Positions 1 through 8,350 of a stretch of DNA of 64,000 bases are shown piece after piece. The position numbers and the translations under genes are program-made. The notes below the pieces were generated by a model that did no database searches, had not been told where the DNA came from, and was given only the letters and a program-made list of their open reading frames with translations. The DNA lies in NCBI GenBank assembly GCA_964505785.1, contig CAZDJZ010000002.1, positions 1 to 64,000 on the forward strand, given 5' to 3'. The stretch comes from CAYRTV01 sp964505785 (GTDB lineage Bacteria; Acidobacteriota; Aminicenantia; Aminicenantales; Aminicenantaceae). The stretch's first letter is position 1, and each line of letters starts with the position of its first letter.

Positions 1-101
1 CTCATGGGGAATTTTACACGATTTTTTTGGGTATTTTTGCTTGACAAAACACAGGTTATAGTAACGAGACTTGGGGAAGCCCAATCAGAGAGTATAGCGA
101 T

Positions 102-2861
102 ATGAACGATGCATATGCGGCCAAACTGAACAACAGCGGAGAGCTTCAGTGGAACACGTTTCTGGGTGGATCGCATCAAGATTATGGTTATGGGGTTGCA
201 GTGGACAGCAGCGGTAATGTCTATGTATCGGGAGATAACTATGATGTAGAATGGGGAAATCCTGTCCGGCCTCACAATGGCGCTCAGGATGCATTTGCGG
301 CTAAACTGGACAGCAGCGGTGTGATGCAGTGGAATACCTTTCTTGGATCCGCAAATTCCGATTATGGTTCTGGTATTGCCGTCGATTCCGCGGGGAACAC
401 GTTTGTGACGGGATATAGTTATTGGACTTGGGGAAGTCCCTTAAGAAGTCATTATTATTCCGATTACGATGCATTTGCGGCCAGGCTGAACAGCAGCGGT
501 GTAATGCAATGGAACGCATTTCTAGGCGGTTCCGGCAGAGATGAGGGATTTGCTGTTGCTGTCGATGATTCCGGAATTGTTTACGTAACCGGAAGATGCA
601 ATGCATCCTGGGGAAGTCCAGTCAGAGCCTACAGCCATGAATGGGATGCCTTTGCCGCAAAACTGACGGTTTATCAAATATCCGGAAATGTCAATGAAAG
701 CGGAACAGGATTATCCGGAGTAACCATAAGCGGTTTACCGAGTGCTCCGATCACAGCCGGTGATGGATCCTACAGCGATTCTGTGGTTTCCAACTGGCAT
801 GGAACTGTGATCCCGGTCTTGGCTGGTTATAATTTTACTCCCGCAAGCCGTGATTATTCCCCTGTCACCACCAATCAGTTTAACCAGGATTACACGGCGG
901 AATTGATAACCTGTCAGATTTCCGGTACTGTCACGGAAAGCGGGGCGGGTTTGCCGGGAGTGAGTATTAACGGGCTTCCATCCTCACCCACCACAATCGG
1001 TGATGGCACATACAGCGATACAGTGGGGCATGGCTGGAGCGGAACAGCGGTGCCAACGCTTGCCGGTTATGCTTTTTCACCATCTCATATTGATTACGGC
1101 AATGTGACGGCGGACCAATCCGGACAGGATTACACCGCAGCCTTAAATACATATACAATAGAAGGGACGATAACAGAGGGAGGTTCCGGATTACCCGGAG
1201 TTATCCTGAATGGCTTGCCTGGATCCCCATCCACATTAGGTGATGGAACATACAGTGATACAGTCAGTTACGGCTGGGACGGCACTGTAGCGCCTGTATT
1301 ATCAGGGTTTAGTTTTGAACCGGGAAGCCGGAATTATTCCCATGTCATTGCTGATCATGCAGGCCAGGATTATGCGGCATCCCCCGTTTATTACAGTTCT
1401 CCTTCCAACTACCAGGTGATCCCGGAAGTGTTGTGGGCTCCGGCGTCCGGCGGCGGCACCTGGATGACCGAGGTCCAGATTACGGATGTGGCCGGCGGAT
1501 CGGAGGTATCGGTGTATTTCAACTCCGCCACCGGGGAACGGCGCGGACCGATTGCCCTTTTTACCGGCTCTAGTCCGGACACCAGTGTTAAAACCGGCAA
1601 CCTGCTCCATACGCTTGGTCAGTTAGACACCGGCCATGACTACTACGGCCAAGTCGGTGCTGTAGAATTTACAACCCAGGACGCTGACCATAAGATCCAT
1701 ATCATCGCCCGCACGAAAAACGGCAACTTTTCCAAGACCTTCACGGGACTCAACCACAACGAGGACAACACGGCCGGCGGCAGCCGCACTATGATGATCC
1801 AGAACCTGGCCAATAATGATTCGTTCCGGACAGCTTACGGCGGCTTTAATCCGACGGATGATTCGATTACAGTAGAGTATGAACTGATTGACGGTGACGG
1901 CAATACCATCGGAACAGCCTTTACCAAGACCTTTCCCGGACGGCAGTTCCAGGCGGTCAGTGTCTTTTCTGAAGCGGGTGTTCCTTATCCGGCCTACTCG
2001 TATGAAAACGTGTGGCTGAGGATCACGCCGACAGCCGGGTCAGGTGAGGTGATGAGCTACGTCGCGACCGCCAATAATTTGACCAATGACCCGGCCGTGC
2101 ATATCGCGGCCCAGGCAGCGGATATAGATGGATATAATTCCCCCTCCAACTACCAGGTGATACCGGAGGTGCTGTGGGCATCGGCGTCCGGCGGCGGCAC
2201 CTGGATGACTGAAGTACAGATTACAGACATCACAGGCGGATCAGAAGTGTCGGTATACTTTAATGCATCAACCGGCGAACGCCGTGGTCCGATCACGTTG
2301 TTTACAGGCAGTAGTCCGGGAGTCAGCGGGCGGACACCGAATTTACTGGCAACTCTTGACGCCCAGGATCCGGGATATGACTATTTCGCCAATGTGGGGA
2401 CGGTCGAATTTGTTACTCAGGACGGCAGTCGTAACATTCAAGTAATGGCGCGAACATCAAACGGCGACTATTCCAAAACATTCCAGGGGCTCAATCTCAA
2501 TGATGCCAACACAGCCGCAGACGGCCGGACACTCATGGTGCAGAATCTGGTGAATGATGATACATACCGGACAGCATTTGGCGCCTTTAATCCGACGGAT
2601 GATGATGTGACCGTGGAATTTACTCTTATAGACGGAAACGGCAGCACCATCGGGACCGCCTTCACCAAGACCTTAGCCGGACGCCAATACAAGGCGTTTA
2701 ATCCCTTTAGCGAAGCCGGCGTACCATATCCCGGAAACAGCTTCAATAATGTCTGGATAAAAGTAAAAGTGACAGCCGGCAGTGGACAGGTGATGGTATA
2801 TGGTGCTACGGCGAATAATGTGACATCCGATCCGGCGGTTCACAGAGCAGTACAGCATTAA
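102..2861 (+). CDS. Secreted modular repeat protein (SBBP propeller, regulatory-like repeats, tandem unknown domain), 5' end broken
   Basis: The first ATG in the open frame gives 919 residues, but it is probably not the native start. There is no signal peptide or ribosome site, and recognisable repeat sequence (TGYSNETWGSP) continues in frame upstream to base 45, where a TGA at 42-44 closes the frame. Residues 1-190 hold SBBP-type repeats (QWNTFLGGS, VAVDSSGNVYV, AAKL). Residues 191-427 hold three copies of a repeat of about 80 residues, starting near 191, 271 and 350, that resembles carboxypeptidase-regulatory-like beta-sandwiches (GLP, DGSYSD and QDYTA motifs). Residues 435-919 hold two copies of a domain of about 247 residues, each opening with NYQVIPEVLWA and SGGGTWMTEVQITD, that I do not recognise. 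The role is likely surface or extracellular binding. The domain reading is fairly sure; the function is unknown. Confidence 0.75.
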   Translation: MNDAYAAKLNNSGELQWNTFLGGSHQDYGYGVAVDSSGNVYVSGDNYDVEWGNPVRPHNGAQDAFAAKLDSSGVMQWNTFLGSANSDYGSGIAVDSAGNTFVTGYSYWTWGSPLRSHYYSDYDAFAARLNSSGVMQWNAFLGGSGRDEGFAVAVDDSGIVYVTGRCNASWGSPVRAYSHEWDAFAAKLTVYQISGNVNESGTGLSGVTISGLPSAPITAGDGSYSDSVVSNWHGTVIPVLAGYNFTPASRDYSPVTTNQFNQDYTAELITCQISGTVTESGAGLPGVSINGLPSSPTTIGDGTYSDTVGHGWSGTAVPTLAGYAFSPSHIDYGNVTADQSGQDYTAALNTYTIEGTITEGGSGLPGVILNGLPGSPSTLGDGTYSDTVSYGWDGTVAPVLSGFSFEPGSRNYSHVIADHAGQDYAASPVYYSSPSNYQVIPEVLWAPASGGGTWMTEVQITDVAGGSEVSVYFNSATGERRGPIALFTGSSPDTSVKTGNLLHTLGQLDTGHDYYGQVGAVEFTTQDADHKIHIIARTKNGNFSKTFTGLNHNEDNTAGGSRTMMIQNLANNDSFRTAYGGFNPTDDSITVEYELIDGDGNTIGTAFTKTFPGRQFQAVSVFSEAGVPYPAYSYENVWLRITPTAGSGEVMSYVATANNLTNDPAVHIAAQAADIDGYNSPSNYQVIPEVLWASASGGGTWMTEVQITDITGGSEVSVYFNASTGERRGPITLFTGSSPGVSGRTPNLLATLDAQDPGYDYFANVGTVEFVTQDGSRNIQVMARTSNGDYSKTFQGLNLNDANTAADGRTLMVQNLVNDDTYRTAFGAFNPTDDDVTVEFTLIDGNGSTIGTAFTKTLAGRQYKAFNPFSEAGVPYPGNSFNNVWIKVKVTAGSGQVMVYGATANNVTSDPAVHRAVQH

Positions 2862-2991
2862 TAATTTTAAGCATTGATCTATTTCTTGTTCTAGGACTGG
2901 GGAGAGAGAACGCCGGCAATCTGCATGCAATTATCTGAGATGTAACCATAATTAGAGAAAAAGGTGGTTATAAAAAGAGAATTTAAATCTT

Positions 2992-3020
2992 TTGACTTGC
3001 GAAAAATAAAAATTTAGATT
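2992..3020 (+). promoter_or_regulatory. Putative sigma-70 promoter for the amidohydrolase operon
   Basis: TTGACT at 2992-2997 and TAGATT at 3015-3020 are separated by 17 bases and sit about 40 bases upstream of the GTG start. GGGAAGGAG at 3045-3053 is a strong ribosome site for that GTG. The promoter is predicted from sequence alone. Confidence 0.5.
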
Positions 3021-3061
3021 AGAGAAATAGTGAGAATGACTCGCGGGAAGGAGATTGATTT

Positions 3062-5581
3062 GTGAAAAAAACACAATATTTAAGGCGGGGAATCGTTTTT
3101 GTTTTATGTTCTCTGGTTTTTTCAAGCCCTTTAATTTTTGCGCAGGGTACAATTGTTATAAAGGCAGAAAAAATCTATACTATGCACAAGGGCGTTATTT
3201 CAAACGGGTTGATTCTGGTTAAAAATGGAAAAATCGTCAAAGCAGGCAAAAATCTGACCATACCTAAAGAGGCAACAGTTATGGAAGGAAAAACCGTCAT
3301 TCCCGGCTTTATTGATATTCATTCCCACCTGGGGGTATACAGCCTGCCGCGGGTAGAAGAAAATGCCGACGGCAATGAAGCCACAGATCCGCTTACTCCT
3401 CAGGTCCGGGCTCTGGATTCATTTAATTTTGATGATCCGGCCATACCGGCAGCCCTGGCGGGCGGAGTCACAACGATTGTATCCCGGCCGGGTAGTGCGA
3501 ATGTGATAGGCGGCACCAGTGTGGCGGTCAAGCTTAAAGAAGCGCCGCCTAAAGATATGGTCATACAAGAAGTCTGTGATCTGAAAATGGCGATTGAAGG
3601 CAATCCGGTCGGCGCTTATGGATCGAAAAACAGGATGCCGGCATCCTTGATGGGTGTTTATTATCTTGCCCGGAAAGCATTTCTTGATGCACGGGAATAT
3701 CAGGAGAAATGGGATAAATATGAAAAAAAGAAAGAACAAAATGAGGATGCGGTCCCGCCCTCGAGAGATTTAGGCAGGGAGGTGCTGGTCAAAGCCCTCA
3801 ATAGGGAAATCCCTGTCCATATTCACTGTGCGACAGCTTCGGAGATTATGAGCTGTATCCGGCTGGCTGAGGAATTTAATCTCAGGCTCAGCTTGGGACA
3901 TTGTTACTGGGCTTATCTGGTGGTGGATGAATTGAAAAAACATCCGGATGTGCATTTCAATATCGGGCCGCCCATGTTTTTTAATTATTTTGAAAATCCG
4001 CTGAAGTTTAAAAACAACGCTTTAATCCTGGCTGAAGCCGGGCTTAAAGTCTCACTCCAGACAGATGCGCTGGGCGGCGGGCAGAGGAATCTTCGGCATT
4101 TGGCATCTTTATGTTACCGGTACGGAATGAATGAGGATGATGCCCTAAAATCCATCACCATAACCGCGGCTGAGGCGGTGGGACTGGAGGACCGTTTAGG
4201 CAGTATCGAAGTGGGGAAAGATGCAGATCTGGTGTTTATGGATGGGGATCCCTTGGAGTTTACATCGTCTGTCCAAAAAGTGCTTATTGACGGACATGTG
4301 CAGTATATTAAATCTGATGGGAACGATCGTGTGCGTCTTGATACACAAATACAATTGGCACAGAAAGAATTAGTTATGCCTGAAATTAAAGAGTCCCAAA
4401 ACCTGGCAATAAAAGGCGGAACGGTTTTCACTATGAACGGCCCGGTTCTGAATAAGGGTGTCATTCTTATAAAGAATGGGAAAATTGAAAAAGCCGGGGC
4501 AGATATTGCAATCCCCTCAAGCTATACTGTCATTAATGCCGAAGATTTTGTTGTGATGCCCGGCCTGGTTTCCCCCCGTTCGTATGTAGGGATTGCGTCT
4601 AATTGGAGGGGACAAAGTTCCATCAATGAATCATCCCAGTCTGTGGTCCCGCAGCTCCAGGTCAAGCACGCCCTGGAACCCCAGGCGCCCCATTTTGTTT
4701 TTGCCCGCGAGCTGGGGATTACCACGGCCATGGTTACCCCGGGAAATATGAATGTGATGGGCGGCCGTGGGTGCGTGGTTAAAACGGAAGGTGCTGTGGT
4801 GGATCATATGATCATCAAGGATAATGCCGTGATGATGTTCGGCTTGGGCGCGGCTGCGAAAAGGGACAATAAAATGCCGTCTACCCGTATGGGCATTGCC
4901 GCTTTAATGCGGGAAAACCTTATCAAAGCCCGTGAATATAAGGATAAAAAAGAGCGATTTGAAAAGAAGGGAAACGGCGATGGTTTTTCCGAGGACTTGG
5001 CGATGGAAGCGCTATTGCCGGTACTGGCGGGCGAGATGCCGGCCATGGTTCATTGCGAAAGAAAAGATGATATTTTGACCGCAATGCGTATTGCCGAAGA
5101 GTTTAATCTCGATATCATTTTGGATGGAGCGACGGACGCTTATAAGGTTATAGATGAGATAAAAGAAAGAAACATTCCTGTGATTTTAGAAAATCTGTTC
5201 CGGGGTGCGGGTAATGTGGAAGATAAAGGATTTAATCCCAAGACACCGGCCCTCCTTGCGGAAGCGGGCATCCCGGTTTCATTCAGAGTAAGTGAAGGTT
5301 CCTGGTACACCCCTGGCGCCGGAGAGGCCGGCGGCGATCTCCTGGAAACAGCGGCCTTTGCCGTGAAATACGGGATGACGGAAGAGGATGCCTTAAAGGC
5401 TGTAACCATTACAGCAGCCCGAATAGCGGGTTTGGATGACAGAGTGGGCAGTCTTGAGGCAGGGAAAGACGCGGATATTCTTATTTTAAGAGGACATCCT
5501 TTTAAAGTCCGCTCTATACCTGAAGCTGTTTTGATTGATGGTAAACTTGTCTATAAACGAACAGAAGGCAGCCGCCGTTAA
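3062..5581 (+). CDS. Exported tandem amidohydrolase (imidazolonepropionase-like), second domain degenerate
   Basis: This 839-residue protein starts at a GTG with GGGAAGGAG eight bases upstream and has a Sec signal peptide (residues 1-27). It carries two amidohydrolase domains of the HutI-like superfamily, at about residues 30-440 and 445-839. The first has the metal motif HSH at residues 87-89 (context PGFIDIHSHLG), followed by His residues in VHIHCA and SLGHCYW and an Asp in QTDALGG. It should therefore be a metal hydrolase acting on an amide or cyclic amide in the periplasm. At the equivalent place the second domain reads PGLVSPRSYVG, with no HxH, and keeps only the VHCER histidine. It is probably a structural or regulatory domain. 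The gene is followed 12 bases later by a related gene and forms an operon with it. The substrate is unknown. Confidence 0.88.
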   Translation: MKKTQYLRRGIVFVLCSLVFSSPLIFAQGTIVIKAEKIYTMHKGVISNGLILVKNGKIVKAGKNLTIPKEATVMEGKTVIPGFIDIHSHLGVYSLPRVEENADGNEATDPLTPQVRALDSFNFDDPAIPAALAGGVTTIVSRPGSANVIGGTSVAVKLKEAPPKDMVIQEVCDLKMAIEGNPVGAYGSKNRMPASLMGVYYLARKAFLDAREYQEKWDKYEKKKEQNEDAVPPSRDLGREVLVKALNREIPVHIHCATASEIMSCIRLAEEFNLRLSLGHCYWAYLVVDELKKHPDVHFNIGPPMFFNYFENPLKFKNNALILAEAGLKVSLQTDALGGGQRNLRHLASLCYRYGMNEDDALKSITITAAEAVGLEDRLGSIEVGKDADLVFMDGDPLEFTSSVQKVLIDGHVQYIKSDGNDRVRLDTQIQLAQKELVMPEIKESQNLAIKGGTVFTMNGPVLNKGVILIKNGKIEKAGADIAIPSSYTVINAEDFVVMPGLVSPRSYVGIASNWRGQSSINESSQSVVPQLQVKHALEPQAPHFVFARELGITTAMVTPGNMNVMGGRGCVVKTEGAVVDHMIIKDNAVMMFGLGAAAKRDNKMPSTRMGIAALMRENLIKAREYKDKKERFEKKGNGDGFSEDLAMEALLPVLAGEMPAMVHCERKDDILTAMRIAEEFNLDIILDGATDAYKVIDEIKERNIPVILENLFRGAGNVEDKGFNPKTPALLAEAGIPVSFRVSEGSWYTPGAGEAGGDLLETAAFAVKYGMTEEDALKAVTITAARIAGLDDRVGSLEAGKDADILILRGHPFKVRSIPEAVLIDGKLVYKRTEGSRR

Positions 5582-5593
5582 GGGGAGACCGAA

Positions 5594-6847
5594 ATGAAAT
5601 ATCGAAACAAGGTAAAGATATTTTCCTGGATGAGTTTATTTTTCTTTTTTATGTCTCAACTCTTGGCTCAGCCTGATGTTCTCGTCCTCAAAGGCGGTCA
5701 AATAATCACTGTCAATCAGGGACTTATTGAAGAAGGTACGATTGTTATAAAAGATGGGAAAATTGCTGATATTGGGAAAAAAATTCCAATTCCTGAAAAC
5801 AGTCAGATCATCGATGTGTCATTGTGCACTGTTTTACCGGGATTCATTGATTCCTTCACGAATCTCGGCACTAAAGAAGTGGAAGCGGATGAAAAAGACT
5901 ATGATGAAGCCACCCATCCGGTCACGCCGCATTTACGGATTATCGATGCCTTTAATCCGGAAAACAGTTTCATTCCTCTTGCCCGCCGGACCGGCATTAC
6001 CGCCGCCTTGTCCGCTCCGGGAGAAGGGAACCTGTTATCAGGTCAGAGCGTTTTGATTCATCTGGGGAGGGAGAACACAGAGGATATGATGCTCCAATTT
6101 CCCGCAGCTGTCCATGCCAGCCTTGGCGAGATGCCTGTGGCCCGTTATCGTGAAAAGGGACAGCTGCCTTCCACCCGCATGGGAGCGGCTGCGCTTCTTA
6201 GACAGACCTTGATCGATGCAATGGAATATAAGAGGAAGCTCGATGATTATCAGGTGAAAAACGAAGAACAGGAAAAAGAAATGACTCCGCCTGAAGCTGA
6301 TTTGAAGCTTCAATCATTAATCCCTGTCCTTGAAAGACAATTGCCGTTGATCGTTAGAGCCAACCGGTATGATGATATTTTGACATTGTTGCGCATTGCG
6401 GATGAGTTTAATTTAAAGATTATTCTGAATCATGGGGCAGAGGCATATCGGGTGGCCGAAACCTTGGCTTCCCGGAATATACCCGTTCTCATTGGGCCTT
6501 TTTCGTCCTATTATCAGCAAATGGAGACAAAAAAAGCCGAGTATGTAAGTGCCGCTGAATTGAACCGGGCAGGCGTCCAATTTGCTTTTCAAACCGGCGG
6601 TGTTGAAAATGTTTCGACTCTTTTGACTCAAGCGAGGACAGCAGTTAAATACGGACTGCCAATAGAAGCGGCATATAAGGGACTGACACTCTATCCCGCC
6701 CAAATCTTTGGTGTTGATGATAAAATGGGGTCTTTGGAAAAAGGGAAAATCGCGGATATCGTGGTTTTTTCAGGAAACCCGCTGCAGGATATTGTTGAAG
6801 TCAAGCTGGTTGTTATTGATGGGGAAATTATAGAGAAATTTGAGTAG
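5594..6847 (+). CDS. Exported amidohydrolase-fold protein lacking the catalytic metal motif
   Basis: The 417-residue product begins 12 bases after the previous stop, with GGGGAG just before the ATG, and has a signal peptide ending near LLAQ. It aligns by eye with both domains of the upstream protein: GGQIITVNQG, PGFIDSFTNLG, EATHPVTPH, LPSTRMG, MGSLEKGKIADIVV. The HxH metal pair is replaced by SFT, the next metal His is replaced in LIVRANRYDDI, and the final Asp region reads FQTGGVEN. Catalysis by the usual two-metal mechanism is therefore unlikely. A non-catalytic partner of the upstream enzyme, or a binding protein, is the simplest reading. The fold call is strong; the function is not known. 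Confidence 0.85.
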   Translation: MKYRNKVKIFSWMSLFFFFMSQLLAQPDVLVLKGGQIITVNQGLIEEGTIVIKDGKIADIGKKIPIPENSQIIDVSLCTVLPGFIDSFTNLGTKEVEADEKDYDEATHPVTPHLRIIDAFNPENSFIPLARRTGITAALSAPGEGNLLSGQSVLIHLGRENTEDMMLQFPAAVHASLGEMPVARYREKGQLPSTRMGAAALLRQTLIDAMEYKRKLDDYQVKNEEQEKEMTPPEADLKLQSLIPVLERQLPLIVRANRYDDILTLLRIADEFNLKIILNHGAEAYRVAETLASRNIPVLIGPFSSYYQQMETKKAEYVSAAELNRAGVQFAFQTGGVENVSTLLTQARTAVKYGLPIEAAYKGLTLYPAQIFGVDDKMGSLEKGKIADIVVFSGNPLQDIVEVKLVVIDGEIIEKFE

Positions 6848-6885
6848 TCTCCCTGTAATAGGCGCAAATCTGTAAAGACTCGCTT

Positions 6886-7203
6886 TTAAACCTTGATCTC
6901 CAAAACAGCCTCTCTGGACTGGTCCGGGTGTTTATGCAAGTCAGCCGGCCAGTTTTCTGCAAAATCGATGATGGCATCCTGTTCTTGGCCGGTTTCTATA
7001 TTCTTGACAGTGAGGGTTAGTTCATCGTCTTGGCCAAATCCTTCGGTTTTGATGCGTTCTTTTAGAGAATGCAGATTAAATTCCCCGTCAATGGTATCGA
7101 CTTTGAATCGAAGCTCCGGGAAGATACCTTTGAACCTGAGTTTTGCGTATTCTTTGCCGTTCCGCTGTTTTATATAATCAATTCCATATTCTAAATGTTT
7201 CAT
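6886..7203 (-). CDS. Small hydrophilic protein of unknown function
   Basis: A 105-residue, soluble, charged protein (LRFKGIFPELRFKVDTIDGEF) that I do not recognise. The frame can start at a GTG at 7209, but an ATG at 7203 has the better ribosome site (GAGG five bases upstream, overlapping that GTG), so I prefer 7203. It has no signal peptide or membrane segment. It converges on the amidohydrolase operon. The opposite-strand frame over the same bases looks like noise: low complexity, rich in Ser, with no ribosome site. Confidence 0.6.
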   Translation of the reverse strand: MKHLEYGIDYIKQRNGKEYAKLRFKGIFPELRFKVDTIDGEFNLHSLKERIKTEGFGQDDELTLTVKNIETGQEQDAIIDFAENWPADLHKHPDQSREAVLEIKV

Positions 7204-7374
7204 GTTCACCTCTTTATATTTTTCCTATAAACTCAAGCTTATTATTTTTGAATTATTTCCTTATGTCAAGATGAATGTGATTATGATAAAGTATATTAGC
7301 AGCGGATGACAAATTCGGATAGGGCGAGGTTTTAATAGAGGGATAGGACAGGGTGTCAGATAAGGAGGAGCAGT

Positions 7375-7716
7375 ATGCATGATGCACCGACACCCTGTGA
7401 GTATGCAAGGGAAAGACACCAAAACTATTCAGTCTGGCGTAATCTCTGGACCGGACTTCTCTTTTTATTCGGGGTTGCTGTTGTCCTGTTTGCCGGCTCG
7501 GCTGTTCTGCTTTTTATTCAGGAAACCTGGCTGCCGGTGGCAGTCAGCATGGTTGGGACCATAGCCAGCGGAGCCGGGATTAAATGGGTGGTCAACCGAA
7601 GGGCGGAAGCGGTTACAGAAGAAGAAAGGGCCTATCTGGATGTGCTGGAGCAATGCGGCGACAGCAAAGAGGCGGATGCGATGCGGAAAAAGCATAAGAT
7701 TTTGGGGAAGTTTTAG
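7375..7716 (+). CDS. Small inner-membrane protein, two TM segments, unknown function
   Basis: The 113-residue protein has a strong ribosome site (AAGGAGGAG at 7362-7370) five bases before the ATG. Residues about 25-48 and 53-70 are hydrophobic and form two membrane helices. They are followed by a charged cytoplasmic tail (RRAEAVTEEERAYLDVLEQCG) that ends in a basic KKHKILGKF. I do not recognise a family. It stands alone, with about 100 bases to the next gene. Confidence 0.6.
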   Translation: MHDAPTPCEYARERHQNYSVWRNLWTGLLFLFGVAVVLFAGSAVLLFIQETWLPVAVSMVGTIASGAGIKWVVNRRAEAVTEEERAYLDVLEQCGDSKEADAMRKKHKILGKF

Positions 7717-7819
7717 ATAACCATTATTTATTGATGCACGGTTCTTAGGGCTTAAAGGTGAAAAAAGATGCTTGGAATGTCTTTGGGTTTCAGAGTATTA
7801 TGGAGACGAAGAGGAAATA

Positions 7820-8350
7820 ATGAATAAAAGCATTTTGATCCGCAAAGAAACCAAAGACGATATTGAAGCGATATTTGAAATTACAAAAAAGGCATTTAAG
7901 GATCACCCCCATGGAGATCATACGGAACATCACGTCGTTAATGCGCTGCGGGATGCGGATGCGCTTACCGTGTCCCTGGTCGCGGAGAAAGATAAAAAAA
8001 TAATCGGCCACATTGCTTTTTCGCCTGTCACAATTTCCGACGGCAGCGCGGGCTGGTACACCCTCGGTCCTGTATCTGTCCTGCCGGAATGGCAAAGGCA
8101 GGGGATCGGAAGAGCTCTTATTCTTCATGGTATGGATGAAATCAGGGCGCTTCATGCAAAGGGGTGCGTATTAGTGGGCGACCCTGGATACTACGGCCGT
8201 TTCGGATTCCGGAATATTCCGGGTTTAACCATAGAGGGTGTTCCCCAAGAAGTCTTCCTGGCCTTTCCGTTCGGGGGAAGCCAGGCAAAGGGAACGGTTA
8301 CAATTCATAAGGCTTTTTTTGTGAAGGAAAAAGGAGTGGAGAGAAAATGA
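7820..8350 (+). CDS. GNAT-family N-acetyltransferase (YhbS-like)
   Basis: The 176-residue product carries a single GNAT fold: strand and helix start in LIRKETKDDIEAIFEITKKAF, the acetyl-CoA loop in RQGIGRAL, and a C-terminal GDPGYYGRFGFR typical of YhbS-type predicted acetyltransferases (COG3153). The start at 7820 is chosen because GAGGAAA lies just upstream. A longer frame from 7772 has no ribosome site. The stop overlaps the next ATG by the ATGA arrangement, so it is translationally coupled to the DUF885 gene. The acceptor substrate is unknown. Confidence 0.82.
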   Translation: MNKSILIRKETKDDIEAIFEITKKAFKDHPHGDHTEHHVVNALRDADALTVSLVAEKDKKIIGHIAFSPVTISDGSAGWYTLGPVSVLPEWQRQGIGRALILHGMDEIRALHAKGCVLVGDPGYYGRFGFRNIPGLTIEGVPQEVFLAFPFGGSQAKGTVTIHKAFFVKEKGVERK

